Positions 14,704-23,984 of a stretch of DNA of 64,000 nt are shown here, piece after piece. The position numbers were made by a program, and so were the translations under genes. Within the stretch, counting starts at the first letter, position 1. The number at the start of each line of letters is the position of its first letter. Location of the stretch: positions 16,030-80,029 of the forward strand of contig JBATDG010000038.1 in assembly GCA_049663345.1 (NCBI GenBank). Reading direction: 5' to 3'. Source of the stretch: SZUA-365 sp049663345 (lineage in GTDB: Bacteria; Bacteroidota; Ignavibacteria; SZUA-365). The notes beneath the pieces are model-generated. The model worked only from the letters and a program-made list of their open reading frames with translations, had not been told where the DNA came from and searched no databases.

Positions 14704-17700
14704 TTAGGATGATATATGAGGTGGCCAAGGCAAGCCTGATCCGATATTTGGATGTCGCGGTTCACCCGATGGCCTACCATATTGAAGCCGCCATGCCTCA
14801 ATCTGACCCAGCAGCTCGTGTGCAGATTTACATCGATTGCGGTCTTCAAGAGCCATCCGAAAGAGCCGAGCACGTAATTCATTTGAGACACATGAATGTA
14901 GTGTATATGTGTTTCGATATTGACCGTAGGGTCGCTCTTCGACGAATGCGGCTCGTAGTTGGTCCATTAGACCACTTGGCACCGGTGAAGAACTAGCGTC
15001 ATCGATTAGTAATAGATTTGTGAGAAGGGCCTCGGGCGTGCCAAGATGGTCCATAACTTTGGAGAGGATTTCCCTGTTTTGTGATGGTAGGTCACTTCCC
15101 CACAGTTCCTCCATCCGAGCTGCTATATTCTGTTTACGCCGTGCGAGATCCACGAGATGGCCAACGACTAGGTACTCATAACGAGTATCTGGGGTTTGCA
15201 CGAAGCCCTTGATATCTGGATTGACATACCCCAAGAGCAGTTCATGTGTACGAGGCGAATCTAATGCACCAAAGGCATTGATGAATTCCTCTTCGCATTG
15301 CTCGAAGGTCTGTCTATCGGTCGCTAACTCTAGTAGAAGGTCGATGGCAGCCTCCTCGCGGCTCTGTCCGAGAGCTGTTACAACTTCCCGTAGTTCATAT
15401 CCCCTCAGTCTACCAATGTTAAGCGTATCGCGCAGAAGTTCTATCCCTTTCCGCGGGTCGTCAGCTACAGGCCAAAGGGCGAGTATGCGCTGAAGGCAGT
15501 ACCTTTCCGAGACATCCGTTGATCTCACTGTACGCTCAAGAATCGACGTGACCAACGCGGAGACAGTCGTCATGGGTAATGCGACACCGGCCATCAACAA
15601 AAGCTCGGCCGTCTCGAGACAGATGTACTGGTTCCATCTTCCTGGCTCGGAGATCACTTCGAGTACCGCTGTTGAGGAAGTACGGCCGTCGATTATTGCA
15701 AGTGCTTTCGCAAGTTCATACATCCCGATAACTGATTCTCCTCCTTGTTTGCGATCACGCAACCGTTCTATTTCAGCGTTGAGAACTCCCGCGAAGCGTT
15801 TCCTCCGCAACTTGTCACCGGATTGAGAAACATGACCTTCACGTGCTAGCCACATTTTTTCGTAGTTCAATGAGCGATTAGACACGTTGGCCGCCCTCGA
15901 CTCGAATTCTTTTGCTATTGCAGCCGCAACCTGTCTGACGTAGTCAGGTTCAGTAAGAAGATCAATGAGCACCTGCTCAGCGCTGTCTGGGTCCAGAGAG
16001 ATGATGGCGTGGAGATGTAATTGGGCGTGGGTCCTTATCAGCCTAATGCCGCGTCCCTCATGATAGGAGGACTCGTTAGAAGCTCGGGCACGCTGCATCC
16101 GCTCGATATCAGCGCGGATGAGCGATAGCAGAACTGGCATATCTTCGGGTTTGCCAACCTGAGCAATCGACGAGGCCAGGTTGGCCTTCTCATCGCCATC
16201 AATGTCATCCAGGCTGAGTACGAGACCGATACTGTCTAGCAAAAATGCGCGGAGACGTTCCTTCAGCTCATCGTCAACGATGTGCAACGATCCGTCATCC
16301 AATCTGGAAACCATGCTAAGAAGGCGCGTTGCGACGTTGACGTCGAGAGCATCGCCATTAGTGACAGATGAGAGTACACTGGCTACTGCAATATCGTCAT
16401 GAATGCCGCTGAACACAGCCTCCAGCTGACGGATCAGCTGAAACTCGAGTTCGTGACGTTGGTCGGGTTCAGCATCCACCTTGTGACGGAACTCGCGTAG
16501 CTTTGCAAACACACGTGATGCAAGAGTAGGGTCCGCATGTGCGGCGATGACGGCGCTCATGCCATCGAAACGGCCGCTCTCGAAGTTTTCTGTTTCAAGT
16601 TGCTGCAAGTATTTCTCGATAAGAATGTCTGGTATCGCTGTTGCTAGCGCCAACCAACGCTCGGGTTTGTACAGAACACCCTCGGCAACCTGCACAGCAA
16701 TCCATTCGCTTGTCCAGGCTGGATCCGATTTGCATAAATACTCCAGTGCTGGCCGAATGAGGTACGAAGCAAGGTTACGGATTTCATCGCGTGGGAGCGC
16801 GTTCAATGTATCCTTGACGATTTCATCGAGTCCCGTCTCACCAAGTTCGATAAGATCGAGCGAAACTCGCAAACGATCTCGATTGTCGAGAGTGATTGCA
16901 ACGAACCTCCTCAACGAGTCTACTACCTTTGGTTTGAGAACCGAAGGCAAACTGACAGCGTCAGCTCGCGCAACCTCCTCGAATGTCTGCTCATCCATCG
17001 ACTCTAGCACGGACATCAGTTCTGCATCGGATCTATTCCATATGAGTCCCGAGACCGCGGCTTTCTTTACTGCACTGCTATCGTCCTCAGCGGCAAATGA
17101 TGAGATTTCGCCATCGACACGGTGATGAAGCTGCTCAGAGACAAAATCCAATCGCGCTTCTTCGCTCCAACCGCGTACGCGGTCTCGCCAATTCGGACCA
17201 AGAGATGAGAGTCGAAAATCGGGATAAAGCCTATAGGTACTGAGCCGAACTTGCTGATCTTGGTCCGACAGGAGCGGCAGGATGATGTCGCTGAAGTCAT
17301 TCGCGCCGGTGGCAAGCATTGCAGCGAGCGCGTACTGTCGAAAACCTTCGTCTCCGATTTCATAGACAGTACGGAATCGCTCGTCGACTGCCACGCGAAT
17401 CTCATTCCACACCGCTGCGCCGCAGAGCTGCGCAAGCTCGCCTGCGAATACGAGATCGACTACGAGCGCCATCTCTAACAACTTCCTGCCAGCGCTCGTG
17501 TTTCTTATTTCTGATCCTCCATCACCGGGCTGTTCGGCAAAGGTCTCGGCTATCATACGCAACGGTTCGGCCCAGACTGGATCGTTTACGTAATCTGCTG
17601 TGAAGCGGCTGATCGCATCGTGGTCATCGTTCCGTATGTCAAGCAGCTGTGTGCGGACATCGAGCGTAACGTAGTATTCCTGAAGCTGTTGATGCTCAAA

Positions 17701-19215
17701 TTGGAACGCCGTTTGCGGGTAATCACTACGTTCGAGAACATGATGCGCAGTGAGAGTGGCCAGGACTGCCGGTGCTCCTACCAGTTCGATCTGCCCATGC
17801 TCCACAAGCTCTCTCGCGACCTTGGCAGTGACAGAGCGGGCATCAGCCTCGGACAATGCCACTGCACCGCGGCGTGTCATCTCAGTTGCAAGGGCCTTCA
17901 GGTAATCCGTCTGCCGACCGAAGATCGGTGCTCCCTGCAGGGCGTTTCTATGTTCGTCCCGTTCCTCGTGCAGATGGAGAACCTGTGCGAGGACGTCGAT
18001 TTTAATGGAGGGAATATCAGCGCCAGCTTCAAATAGCGATGCGACTTCCGAGAGGATGAACGGCGTGCGAGTTAGTTCGTCAAGCGATGGATTGACATCG
18101 ATGTGGGCGCTAAGAGTAGGGCCTTGTGCGCCAAGGCGCTCCGCAAGGTAAGCGGCTCTCTCCACGCGTCGCAGATGCAGCAACCGCAGCCGTAATGCAC
18201 CGGGCAGTGGTGGAGACAAGTGATGCGTGCGGGTTGCGACTATGATCCCCGTACTCGGAAAATCACGCTCTAACTCACGGAGGGCTTCGTTCGCCTGAAA
18301 GGAATTGGACTCCGCAATTTCGCTCCAACCGTTCAACAACAAGAGGAAAGGTTCCGCTTGCTGCACCCGCGCAAGGTCGGCCGGCTTGATACCTGCAGCC
18401 TGGAACGCAGGTATACCGGCGATGTATTCGAGAATGCCGCGATTCGATGAAGTCCATGATGGAAGTTCTACAATGAATGCGGTGCCAGCGGTGTGCACCC
18501 GTTGAGCCAGCTGGATCAGTGTCGTAGTTTTTCCACTACCACCAGGCCCTTCAAGAACGATGCGCCGGCTCTGCGATAATGCCTGGTCGATCTGCTGAAG
18601 CGTCAGCACTTCTGCAGATTCCGCACCATTCGGATCAAGCCGTACAGCCGCGAGATCAATGAGCGGATGTCCTTTTGTCTTGCGGGTCCAGTTCTGCGTG
18701 ACGGTGTCGGCCGCGCGCCTTATTCTGTCAATGAGTTCGGCGACCGGCGGTTCTGTATCGATATCTAGGTTAAGGAAGCTGGCAAGAAGCGACGCGTTCT
18801 CCGGCATCATCATCTCGATGATGATGTCCTCACGCGATATGATATGAAGTTCGAGACCGTATTTTTCCTTAATTACCTCTTCCCACTGCTTTTTCTTCGG
18901 GTTGCCCACCTTCGCTGACGTCACGAAGAGGAGCATCTTGAGGTCAGGATAGTTCTCGAGAGCGGTCTTTGCGTCGCCAGAGATTTTCCCAATTGTGGGC
19001 GTGATCGATGCAGTGAGTCCCTTACCAACTTTCTCCACTGTCAAGCTTGAGGATGCGTAAGCATCGAGTCCGAGATCATGCTTGCGCTCGCAGGCGATGA
19101 GTTCGGGCCAGCGCCTTCGACTAAGTACGACCGCTAATCCTTGAAAACGCATCCCTCCCTCCTGCGAGGATAGCTCGTCTAATGCTCTTTCTATGTCTGT
19201 TCTCAGAATGGCCAT
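14704..19215 (-). CDS. REase-like / NACHT (STAND) NTPase / helical-repeat protein, Avs-like defence candidate
   Basis: 1503 residues in three parts. Residues 1-150 look like a PD-(D/E)xK endonuclease-type domain (E-R-K-H-D-L-G-L-D-A-Y, later L-L-F-V-T-S-A-K-V), though I cannot fix every catalytic residue. Residues about 200-520 are a P-loop STAND/NACHT module: Walker A G-P-G-G-S-G-K-T-T at 223-231, a degenerate Walker B F-L-L-L-L-N-G-W-S-E at 290-299, and a sensor-like I-V-A-T-R-T-H-H. The rest (about 600-1500) is alpha-helical repeats of HEAT/TPR type. This is the architecture of Avs antiviral STAND proteins, in which the repeats sense a phage protein and activate the nuclease. It lies 106 bases after brxL on the same strand and may have its own promoter. 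Confidence 0.75.
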   Translation of the reverse strand: MAILRTDIERALDELSSQEGGMRFQGLAVVLSRRRWPELIACERKHDLGLDAYASSSLTVEKVGKGLTASITPTIGKISGDAKTALENYPDLKMLLFVTSAKVGNPKKKQWEEVIKEKYGLELHIISREDIIIEMMMPENASLLASFLNLDIDTEPPVAELIDRIRRAADTVTQNWTRKTKGHPLIDLAAVRLDPNGAESAEVLTLQQIDQALSQSRRIVLEGPGGSGKTTTLIQLAQRVHTAGTAFIVELPSWTSSNRGILEYIAGIPAFQAAGIKPADLARVQQAEPFLLLLNGWSEIAESNSFQANEALRELERDFPSTGIIVATRTHHLSPPLPGALRLRLLHLRRVERAAYLAERLGAQGPTLSAHIDVNPSLDELTRTPFILSEVASLFEAGADIPSIKIDVLAQVLHLHEERDEHRNALQGAPIFGRQTDYLKALATEMTRRGAVALSEADARSVTAKVARELVEHGQIELVGAPAVLATLTAHHVLERSDYPQTAFQFEHQQLQEYYVTLDVRTQLLDIRNDDHDAISRFTADYVNDPVWAEPLRMIAETFAEQPGDGGSEIRNTSAGRKLLEMALVVDLVFAGELAQLCGAAVWNEIRVAVDERFRTVYEIGDEGFRQYALAAMLATGANDFSDIILPLLSDQDQQVRLSTYRLYPDFRLSSLGPNWRDRVRGWSEEARLDFVSEQLHHRVDGEISSFAAEDDSSAVKKAAVSGLIWNRSDAELMSVLESMDEQTFEEVARADAVSLPSVLKPKVVDSLRRFVAITLDNRDRLRVSLDLIELGETGLDEIVKDTLNALPRDEIRNLASYLIRPALEYLCKSDPAWTSEWIAVQVAEGVLYKPERWLALATAIPDILIEKYLQQLETENFESGRFDGMSAVIAAHADPTLASRVFAKLREFRHKVDAEPDQRHELEFQLIRQLEAVFSGIHDDIAVASVLSSVTNGDALDVNVATRLLSMVSRLDDGSLHIVDDELKERLRAFLLDSIGLVLSLDDIDGDEKANLASSIAQVGKPEDMPVLLSLIRADIERMQRARASNESSYHEGRGIRLIRTHAQLHLHAIISLDPDSAEQVLIDLLTEPDYVRQVAAAIAKEFESRAANVSNRSLNYEKMWLAREGHVSQSGDKLRRKRFAGVLNAEIERLRDRKQGGESVIGMYELAKALAIIDGRTSSTAVLEVISEPGRWNQYICLETAELLLMAGVALPMTTVSALVTSILERTVRSTDVSERYCLQRILALWPVADDPRKGIELLRDTLNIGRLRGYELREVVTALGQSREEAAIDLLLELATDRQTFEQCEEEFINAFGALDSPRTHELLLGYVNPDIKGFVQTPDTRYEYLVVGHLVDLARRKQNIAARMEELWGSDLPSQNREILSKVMDHLGTPEALLTNLLLIDDASSSPVPSGLMDQLRAAFVEERPYGQYRNTYTLHSCVSNELRARLFRMALEDRNRCKSAHELLGQIEAWRLQYGRPSGEPRHPNIGSGLPWPPHISS

Positions 19216-19321
19216 TCACACCCCACGATGCATCGAGAAAGCCTGAGTAGTTCGCATCACACAACACTCGGATTTAAATAAAAACGTAGCGAACACACTT
19301 ATCCTAAAACAGAGGGGAATT

Positions 19322-21436
19322 TCACTTCTCATTTCTGAAAATGTCCACCTTGGTTTCCAGGCAAGGCCTGAGTGATAGATCATTCGCTCCTACACCATAC
19401 CAACTCATGGGTTTCTGATAGAAGTCCAGCCCTCGGCCTATTTTAATGATCCAACCGTTATCGATACGAATCTCCCGATCATGTATGTTTGGCTTGATCT
19501 CGATCTCAAGTGAAACGTCGATCTCAATGAGACTTTGTTTCAACTCACCAAGGCGATCGTTTACCTCAGTCAGATTTGTCCCATCATCGTAGCCTGTGAC
19601 AAGTTTTATACTCTTGACAGAAGGGCATTTTACGACAGCCTCACAGAACCGTACAAAGTTCTGCACCTGGTGGTTCTGCCGTATATATGGATCTTCAACG
19701 GTAATTTCGTGGGCAGTATTAAGGTATGGACCGAGGATCGATTCATAACTAATCCCTTTATCCCCATACAGAATTGTGAAATGGCGCTCAAGCGGTTCTT
19801 GCTCCGTTTGAGCTGGTGCCTCTTCGAGTACGGTGGTTTGCGGCAATCCTGGATCACCCTGTTCTGTTGATAGCTCCTCCGACATCTCAACGCCACCTTG
19901 ACTTTCAAGTCTATCCGGAGTGTCCTCGATGCCAGACCAGATGGAAATCGTTTTGCGTAATGGCGACTGAGTCGCTGCTGCATCGCGGGATTCCGGACAG
20001 AATACAATGAACTCACTGCCGTCGACAGAACGGTAAGACAGATCAATGTTGGCAAACTCGTCGTCAGGCTTCCGTTTATTCATCTGCTCTTTGACTCGAC
20101 GGCGGCACTCGACAGCATAAGCAACATACTCTTCGAATTCGGCGTCACTTGGGGCGCCATCGGGGTGCAGTATTTTCAAAAAAGCACAGACCGTCTTGTT
20201 AATCCCCTTTTCATCTCTCCCCTCGACTGCCTTCCCAAGCTTAATGCGTTTTGTCACTTCCTCGTAGCGATTGGAGTGGGCGAACTGATGATGGAAGGCT
20301 TCAGCTAGGTAGTCGGTGATGAAACCGTAATTACCAGTTAAGTAATCGCTACTGTTCTTGGGCATCTCCCAACCTGGAAGGTAGCAGGCAAACCGGTCCA
20401 TTACGGCGAGGTCGAACTCCTTGGGCAGGGGCATAAATAGGTCGTGCTCTGTAGAGTTGACCACCTGCTGGATTGAATAATCGATGTTGCCTACAAATGC
20501 CATGCTGGCGTCTGCGATGACCTCAATCCCACGAGAGAAGCGTCCGTTTGCGAGGTAGTCCTTCATGATCTGGATCGTATCCGGGTCCTTGATCTTAATG
20601 CCGCCTACCTCGTCAAATGCCACTGTGTCCCAGAAACCGACGAGTCCGATGCGGCTCCGGGCGTTGTTGTAAAAGAGAGTTGCCTTGGTTGCTTGGCCTC
20701 CACTGATCAGAGTGGAGTATGGGGAAAACTCGCTGAAGAAGTAGGACTTTCCGGTACCACGCGGTCCGAGTTCAATGAAATTGAAATTAGGTTCAACAAG
20801 CGGTGCCAGGCGTGCGATGTAATGCAGCTTCAGGCGTTGGGACAACTTCCTGCCTTCAAGACCGACAGAACGTAGCACGATGTCCAGCCACTCGTCGCGG
20901 GTGAACTGCGCGCGACCTTCTACGTACCCATCGAAATCGAATCTGCTGACTTGGATCGGCCGCAGGTCCTCAATGTAAAACGCATAGTCGTCCTCATCGA
21001 TCTCGTTGTAACCGACGGTGACCTCTGCCCAGATACCGCCTTCTAAGAGACGGTCGTTATCGCGAAAGAATTTCTCTGAGACTGCTAAACGTTGTGAGTT
21101 GAAGTTCTCCAGTGCCGCCCAATGTCGCTTCTCTTTCTCGACGTAGCGAACATGGACTTTGTCGAAAAACCGGTGCTTCCCCTTTGTAGCCACCTTTGAC
21201 TGAGCCGCGTTCGCCTCGTCAGGTCGGACATAGTTATCCTGAAGCGTTGCGATGACGGCCTCAAGTCCCTCCTGGATCTCGGCGGGCTCGTCGCTGGCGC
21301 AGTAGCGGGCCAGCAGGAACTCCAGGACGAAGGTCGGAACGTTCGTGCCTTTCTTGATGCGGTGTAGCAGGTCCTTCCGTACTACCTTTCCGCTGAAAAT
21401 TTCCAGCAGCTTCGTGTCCAATACGTCGTTTGCCAT
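19322..21436 (-). CDS. brxL: BREX protein BrxL (AAA+), with an apparent MIT_C-type C-terminal domain
   Basis: 704 residues. The N-terminal 450 residues match BrxL: M-A-N-D-V-L-D-T-K-L-L-E-I-F-S-G-K-V-V-R-K-D-L, Walker A L-G-P-R-G-T-G-K-S-Y (about 224-233), and V-A-F-D-E-V-G-G-I as Walker B. BrxL is a DNA-stimulated AAA+ protein required for phage exclusion in type 1 BREX. The C-terminal about 140 residues do not look like the Lon protease domain of longer BrxL proteins. They read L-Y-G-D-K-G-I-S-Y-E-S-I-L-G-P-Y-L, then V-E-D-P-Y-I-R-Q-N-H-Q, then I-H-D-R-E-I-R-I-D-N-G-W, which resembles the phospholipase D-like MIT_C domain. The two parts are joined by a Pro/Glu-rich linker. It follows pglZ by 3 bases. 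Confidence 0.85.
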   Translation of the reverse strand: MANDVLDTKLLEIFSGKVVRKDLLHRIKKGTNVPTFVLEFLLARYCASDEPAEIQEGLEAVIATLQDNYVRPDEANAAQSKVATKGKHRFFDKVHVRYVEKEKRHWAALENFNSQRLAVSEKFFRDNDRLLEGGIWAEVTVGYNEIDEDDYAFYIEDLRPIQVSRFDFDGYVEGRAQFTRDEWLDIVLRSVGLEGRKLSQRLKLHYIARLAPLVEPNFNFIELGPRGTGKSYFFSEFSPYSTLISGGQATKATLFYNNARSRIGLVGFWDTVAFDEVGGIKIKDPDTIQIMKDYLANGRFSRGIEVIADASMAFVGNIDYSIQQVVNSTEHDLFMPLPKEFDLAVMDRFACYLPGWEMPKNSSDYLTGNYGFITDYLAEAFHHQFAHSNRYEEVTKRIKLGKAVEGRDEKGINKTVCAFLKILHPDGAPSDAEFEEYVAYAVECRRRVKEQMNKRKPDDEFANIDLSYRSVDGSEFIVFCPESRDAAATQSPLRKTISIWSGIEDTPDRLESQGGVEMSEELSTEQGDPGLPQTTVLEEAPAQTEQEPLERHFTILYGDKGISYESILGPYLNTAHEITVEDPYIRQNHQVQNFVRFCEAVVKCPSVKSIKLVTGYDDGTNLTEVNDRLGELKQSLIEIDVSLEIEIKPNIHDREIRIDNGWIIKIGRGLDFYQKPMSWYGVGANDLSLRPCLETKVDIFRNEK

Positions 21437-21439
21437 AGG

Positions 21440-23962
21440 TTACACCGTGTAGTCAGTCTCTAAGTCCAGTTTGCTGTGGATGGTCAACGTTGCAGGATCA
21501 AGAGCCTTGACCGTAAATTTGCCCTCAAACTCCATGTCCATTCGTAGGGCAACGGAGATGGTTTCGCCGGGCTTGATCGTCAAGGCATGGGTGGCCGGAT
21601 TCACAATGCCACCCGTCTTGGCCTCGCCAACCACATTACCCTGCTTGTCGTGCGCTTCAAGGAGCACTTCAAAACTCAGATCCCGGGTAAAGAGATCGCC
21701 GGGCTCAACACTCAGCTCCACAACTGGCAGGCGGGTCGTAACCTTCCTCGCCCCTCGCTTGTACGTCAGTATGATCACTGGAATCTGTACCTTCTCCTGA
21801 TCGGATGCCCGCAATCGTAGAACAATAACCGGCACTACCGCCTCCTGCAATGAGGCGCCACCGTGAAAGTACCATGCGCCGGCACGGTAAGGGACCATCG
21901 CTCGGGGACCTGCAACTTGGGCGAAATCGCCACGGATCCCAAGCTGCGCGGCGGGCAGAACAAAGTTGGCCGCATCTGCCGTACCGTCGCCAAGTAGCAT
22001 CCTCTCATGCAGATTTACCCAGTTGCCCTGGGGCTTTACACAAACATCTCCAGCTTCTGTCGCCGTGTTCAGGTAGAATCCATGGTCGGTGACCACAAAA
22101 GCATCCTGGAAACCGAGTCCGCGCAGCCTGTGGATCGCCACCCGAATGGCTTTCAACGATTCGTGAACCAGCCGCAGCGCCATATCCGGTGTCGATTCCA
22201 TGTGTTGATCAATCGTCGTGCTCCGCAAAATGAGCAATTCCGTCGAGCCGGATACGGTAGTTTTGCCGCGAACGAAGTCGCTCAGCGACATCTCCGCGAA
22301 ACGGTCGCCGTACCTCTTGCGCAACACGTCCATCCGCTGTGTAACCTGCGGTAAGGCCTGATCTCCTAAGGAAACCATCATCTGGTCTTCCCTACGGTTC
22401 AACTTCAACTCCGCCCCAGCGCCAGGAAGCAAACTTGCCATACCCACCGGGGTTATACTTGGCAGTTGGGCGAAGGCGGCTTGCAGTTCCACTTGGGCGT
22501 CATCGGCAAGCTGCTTCTCCAGTTCCACCCCGAGTTCATAGCGCAGCGCATCGATCAATAACACCGCAACCCGACGGCCGCTTTCCTGTAGCTTCGGCGC
22601 GATCAGTTTGTCGAATACATCGGCATTCGCCAAGCGACCGGCAGGTGGCCAACCTGATGCCTCAAGGTGCCGGATAAACAAGCCTTGCACCTTTTCGACA
22701 ATTTTCCTGTAGGCGCTGCGTGCCTGAGGAATGACCTCGTCCACGCCATCTCGCTTGATCAGCAAATCCCGTTCCGCCTGCTCAAATTCTCGCTGAAAAC
22801 GGTCGATCTCCCTAAGGTTTGTCGTGTAATAATCGATCAGCGCCACCTGACTCTTCGAATGCTCATGCAACTGTCGTTCGGCATCTTCGCAGGACTGGAC
22901 AAGATTGGCCGCAGCCTGGATCAATTGCCACTGAGCCTGGTTCTCGCCACGTTGCACCCACACCGAAGTGGTGTGGCGACTAAGCAATTGCCGCAGGCGA
23001 TCCGTGTTGACTCGCTTCATGGCGTCGACCGCCTGAACGAAAAACGAGCGCTCCTCGAAGGGGAAGGTGTCCCGAACACCGAGATCGACCACGTCCTTGC
23101 AGGCAGCGCGTAGCCCGAGTTCCACCTCGATGGCCTCTGCCCTCTCGATGTAGAGCGGTTGGTTGACGGCGGAATCGCGGAGGCGATCGCACAGGTCTTC
23201 GATCAGCGGCCTGGCCTCGGATCCTGAACGGGGTACGTCGGCCAGGGTGGCAGGGAGCGCCTCCGGTAGGTCGAAGAAAAACTCACTGAATAGTAGAAAG
23301 CGCCACAGCTCATCAGCGACTGGCGACCAGTTCTTGCTTTTTGTCTTGAGTTGTAACCCGAGTGTGCCTTCAAACAACACCTTAGCCTCGGTCACCCATG
23401 CATCCGTCGACTTCAGATTCTCCGTCTGTTTCGGTGTCGGGGCCAGTAGCGCGAAGAGAATATCTCGTGCTGAGTCCACCTTCAGTAAGGCCTGCAGGTT
23501 CGGCCAGCCTACCCCCCCGCCGACTGCATCGATAACGTCGAACGGCGGACTCGGACTCTCAGCGAAGATACGGCGAATCTCTGTTGCGTGGTCAGCCTTG
23601 GCCTTCAGACACAGGCTCTGGTACTCGTCCCCGTCTCCATCCGGGAACACGGCCCCGACTGCGCCATAAGTAGCGAAGGGGTCCTGCTGCCGGTCCTCAT
23701 CGGTCAGCGGACGCTGAGCAGGCACATATACGAGTAGGGCTTCGAGCTTCGTGCCCGGTTGACCGAAAGCTTTAAGTGCGGCCATGGCCTGCTCACGACT
23801 CTCGATACTGCTCTCTGTGGCGTCCACGACCACCCTCTTTGCACTCGCCAACTCAATGCACAGCTCGCGATAGTGGCGGTCCGGATCGTAGACAACCAGC
23901 ACGCCGGCTTTCCGGATCCTTGGCAAAAGCACTTCCTCTTGTATGAACTGTTTGATCGTCAT
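21440..23962 (-). CDS. pglZ: BREX protein PglZ (alkaline-phosphatase-superfamily)
   Basis: 840 residues. A PglZ domain of the alkaline phosphatase superfamily occupies the second half: R-V-A-V-L-L-I-D-A-L-R-Y-E-L-G near residue 475 provides the first metal-binding aspartate, and V-V-T-D-H-G-F-Y near 622 the later D-H pair. PglZ is the defining component of all BREX systems and interacts with the methyltransferase PglX; its enzymatic target is still debated. The N-terminus M-T-I-K-Q-F-I-Q-E-E-V-L-L-P-R-I precedes a long helical region. It starts 22 bases after pglX and ends 3 bases before brxL, so it is within the operon. Confidence 0.92.
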   Translation of the reverse strand: MTIKQFIQEEVLLPRIRKAGVLVVYDPDRHYRELCIELASAKRVVVDATESSIESREQAMAALKAFGQPGTKLEALLVYVPAQRPLTDEDRQQDPFATYGAVGAVFPDGDGDEYQSLCLKAKADHATEIRRIFAESPSPPFDVIDAVGGGVGWPNLQALLKVDSARDILFALLAPTPKQTENLKSTDAWVTEAKVLFEGTLGLQLKTKSKNWSPVADELWRFLLFSEFFFDLPEALPATLADVPRSGSEARPLIEDLCDRLRDSAVNQPLYIERAEAIEVELGLRAACKDVVDLGVRDTFPFEERSFFVQAVDAMKRVNTDRLRQLLSRHTTSVWVQRGENQAQWQLIQAAANLVQSCEDAERQLHEHSKSQVALIDYYTTNLREIDRFQREFEQAERDLLIKRDGVDEVIPQARSAYRKIVEKVQGLFIRHLEASGWPPAGRLANADVFDKLIAPKLQESGRRVAVLLIDALRYELGVELEKQLADDAQVELQAAFAQLPSITPVGMASLLPGAGAELKLNRREDQMMVSLGDQALPQVTQRMDVLRKRYGDRFAEMSLSDFVRGKTTVSGSTELLILRSTTIDQHMESTPDMALRLVHESLKAIRVAIHRLRGLGFQDAFVVTDHGFYLNTATEAGDVCVKPQGNWVNLHERMLLGDGTADAANFVLPAAQLGIRGDFAQVAGPRAMVPYRAGAWYFHGGASLQEAVVPVIVLRLRASDQEKVQIPVIILTYKRGARKVTTRLPVVELSVEPGDLFTRDLSFEVLLEAHDKQGNVVGEAKTGGIVNPATHALTIKPGETISVALRMDMEFEGKFTVKALDPATLTIHSKLDLETDYTV

Positions 23963-23984
23963 GATTGCCTGCTACTCTAAAAAA

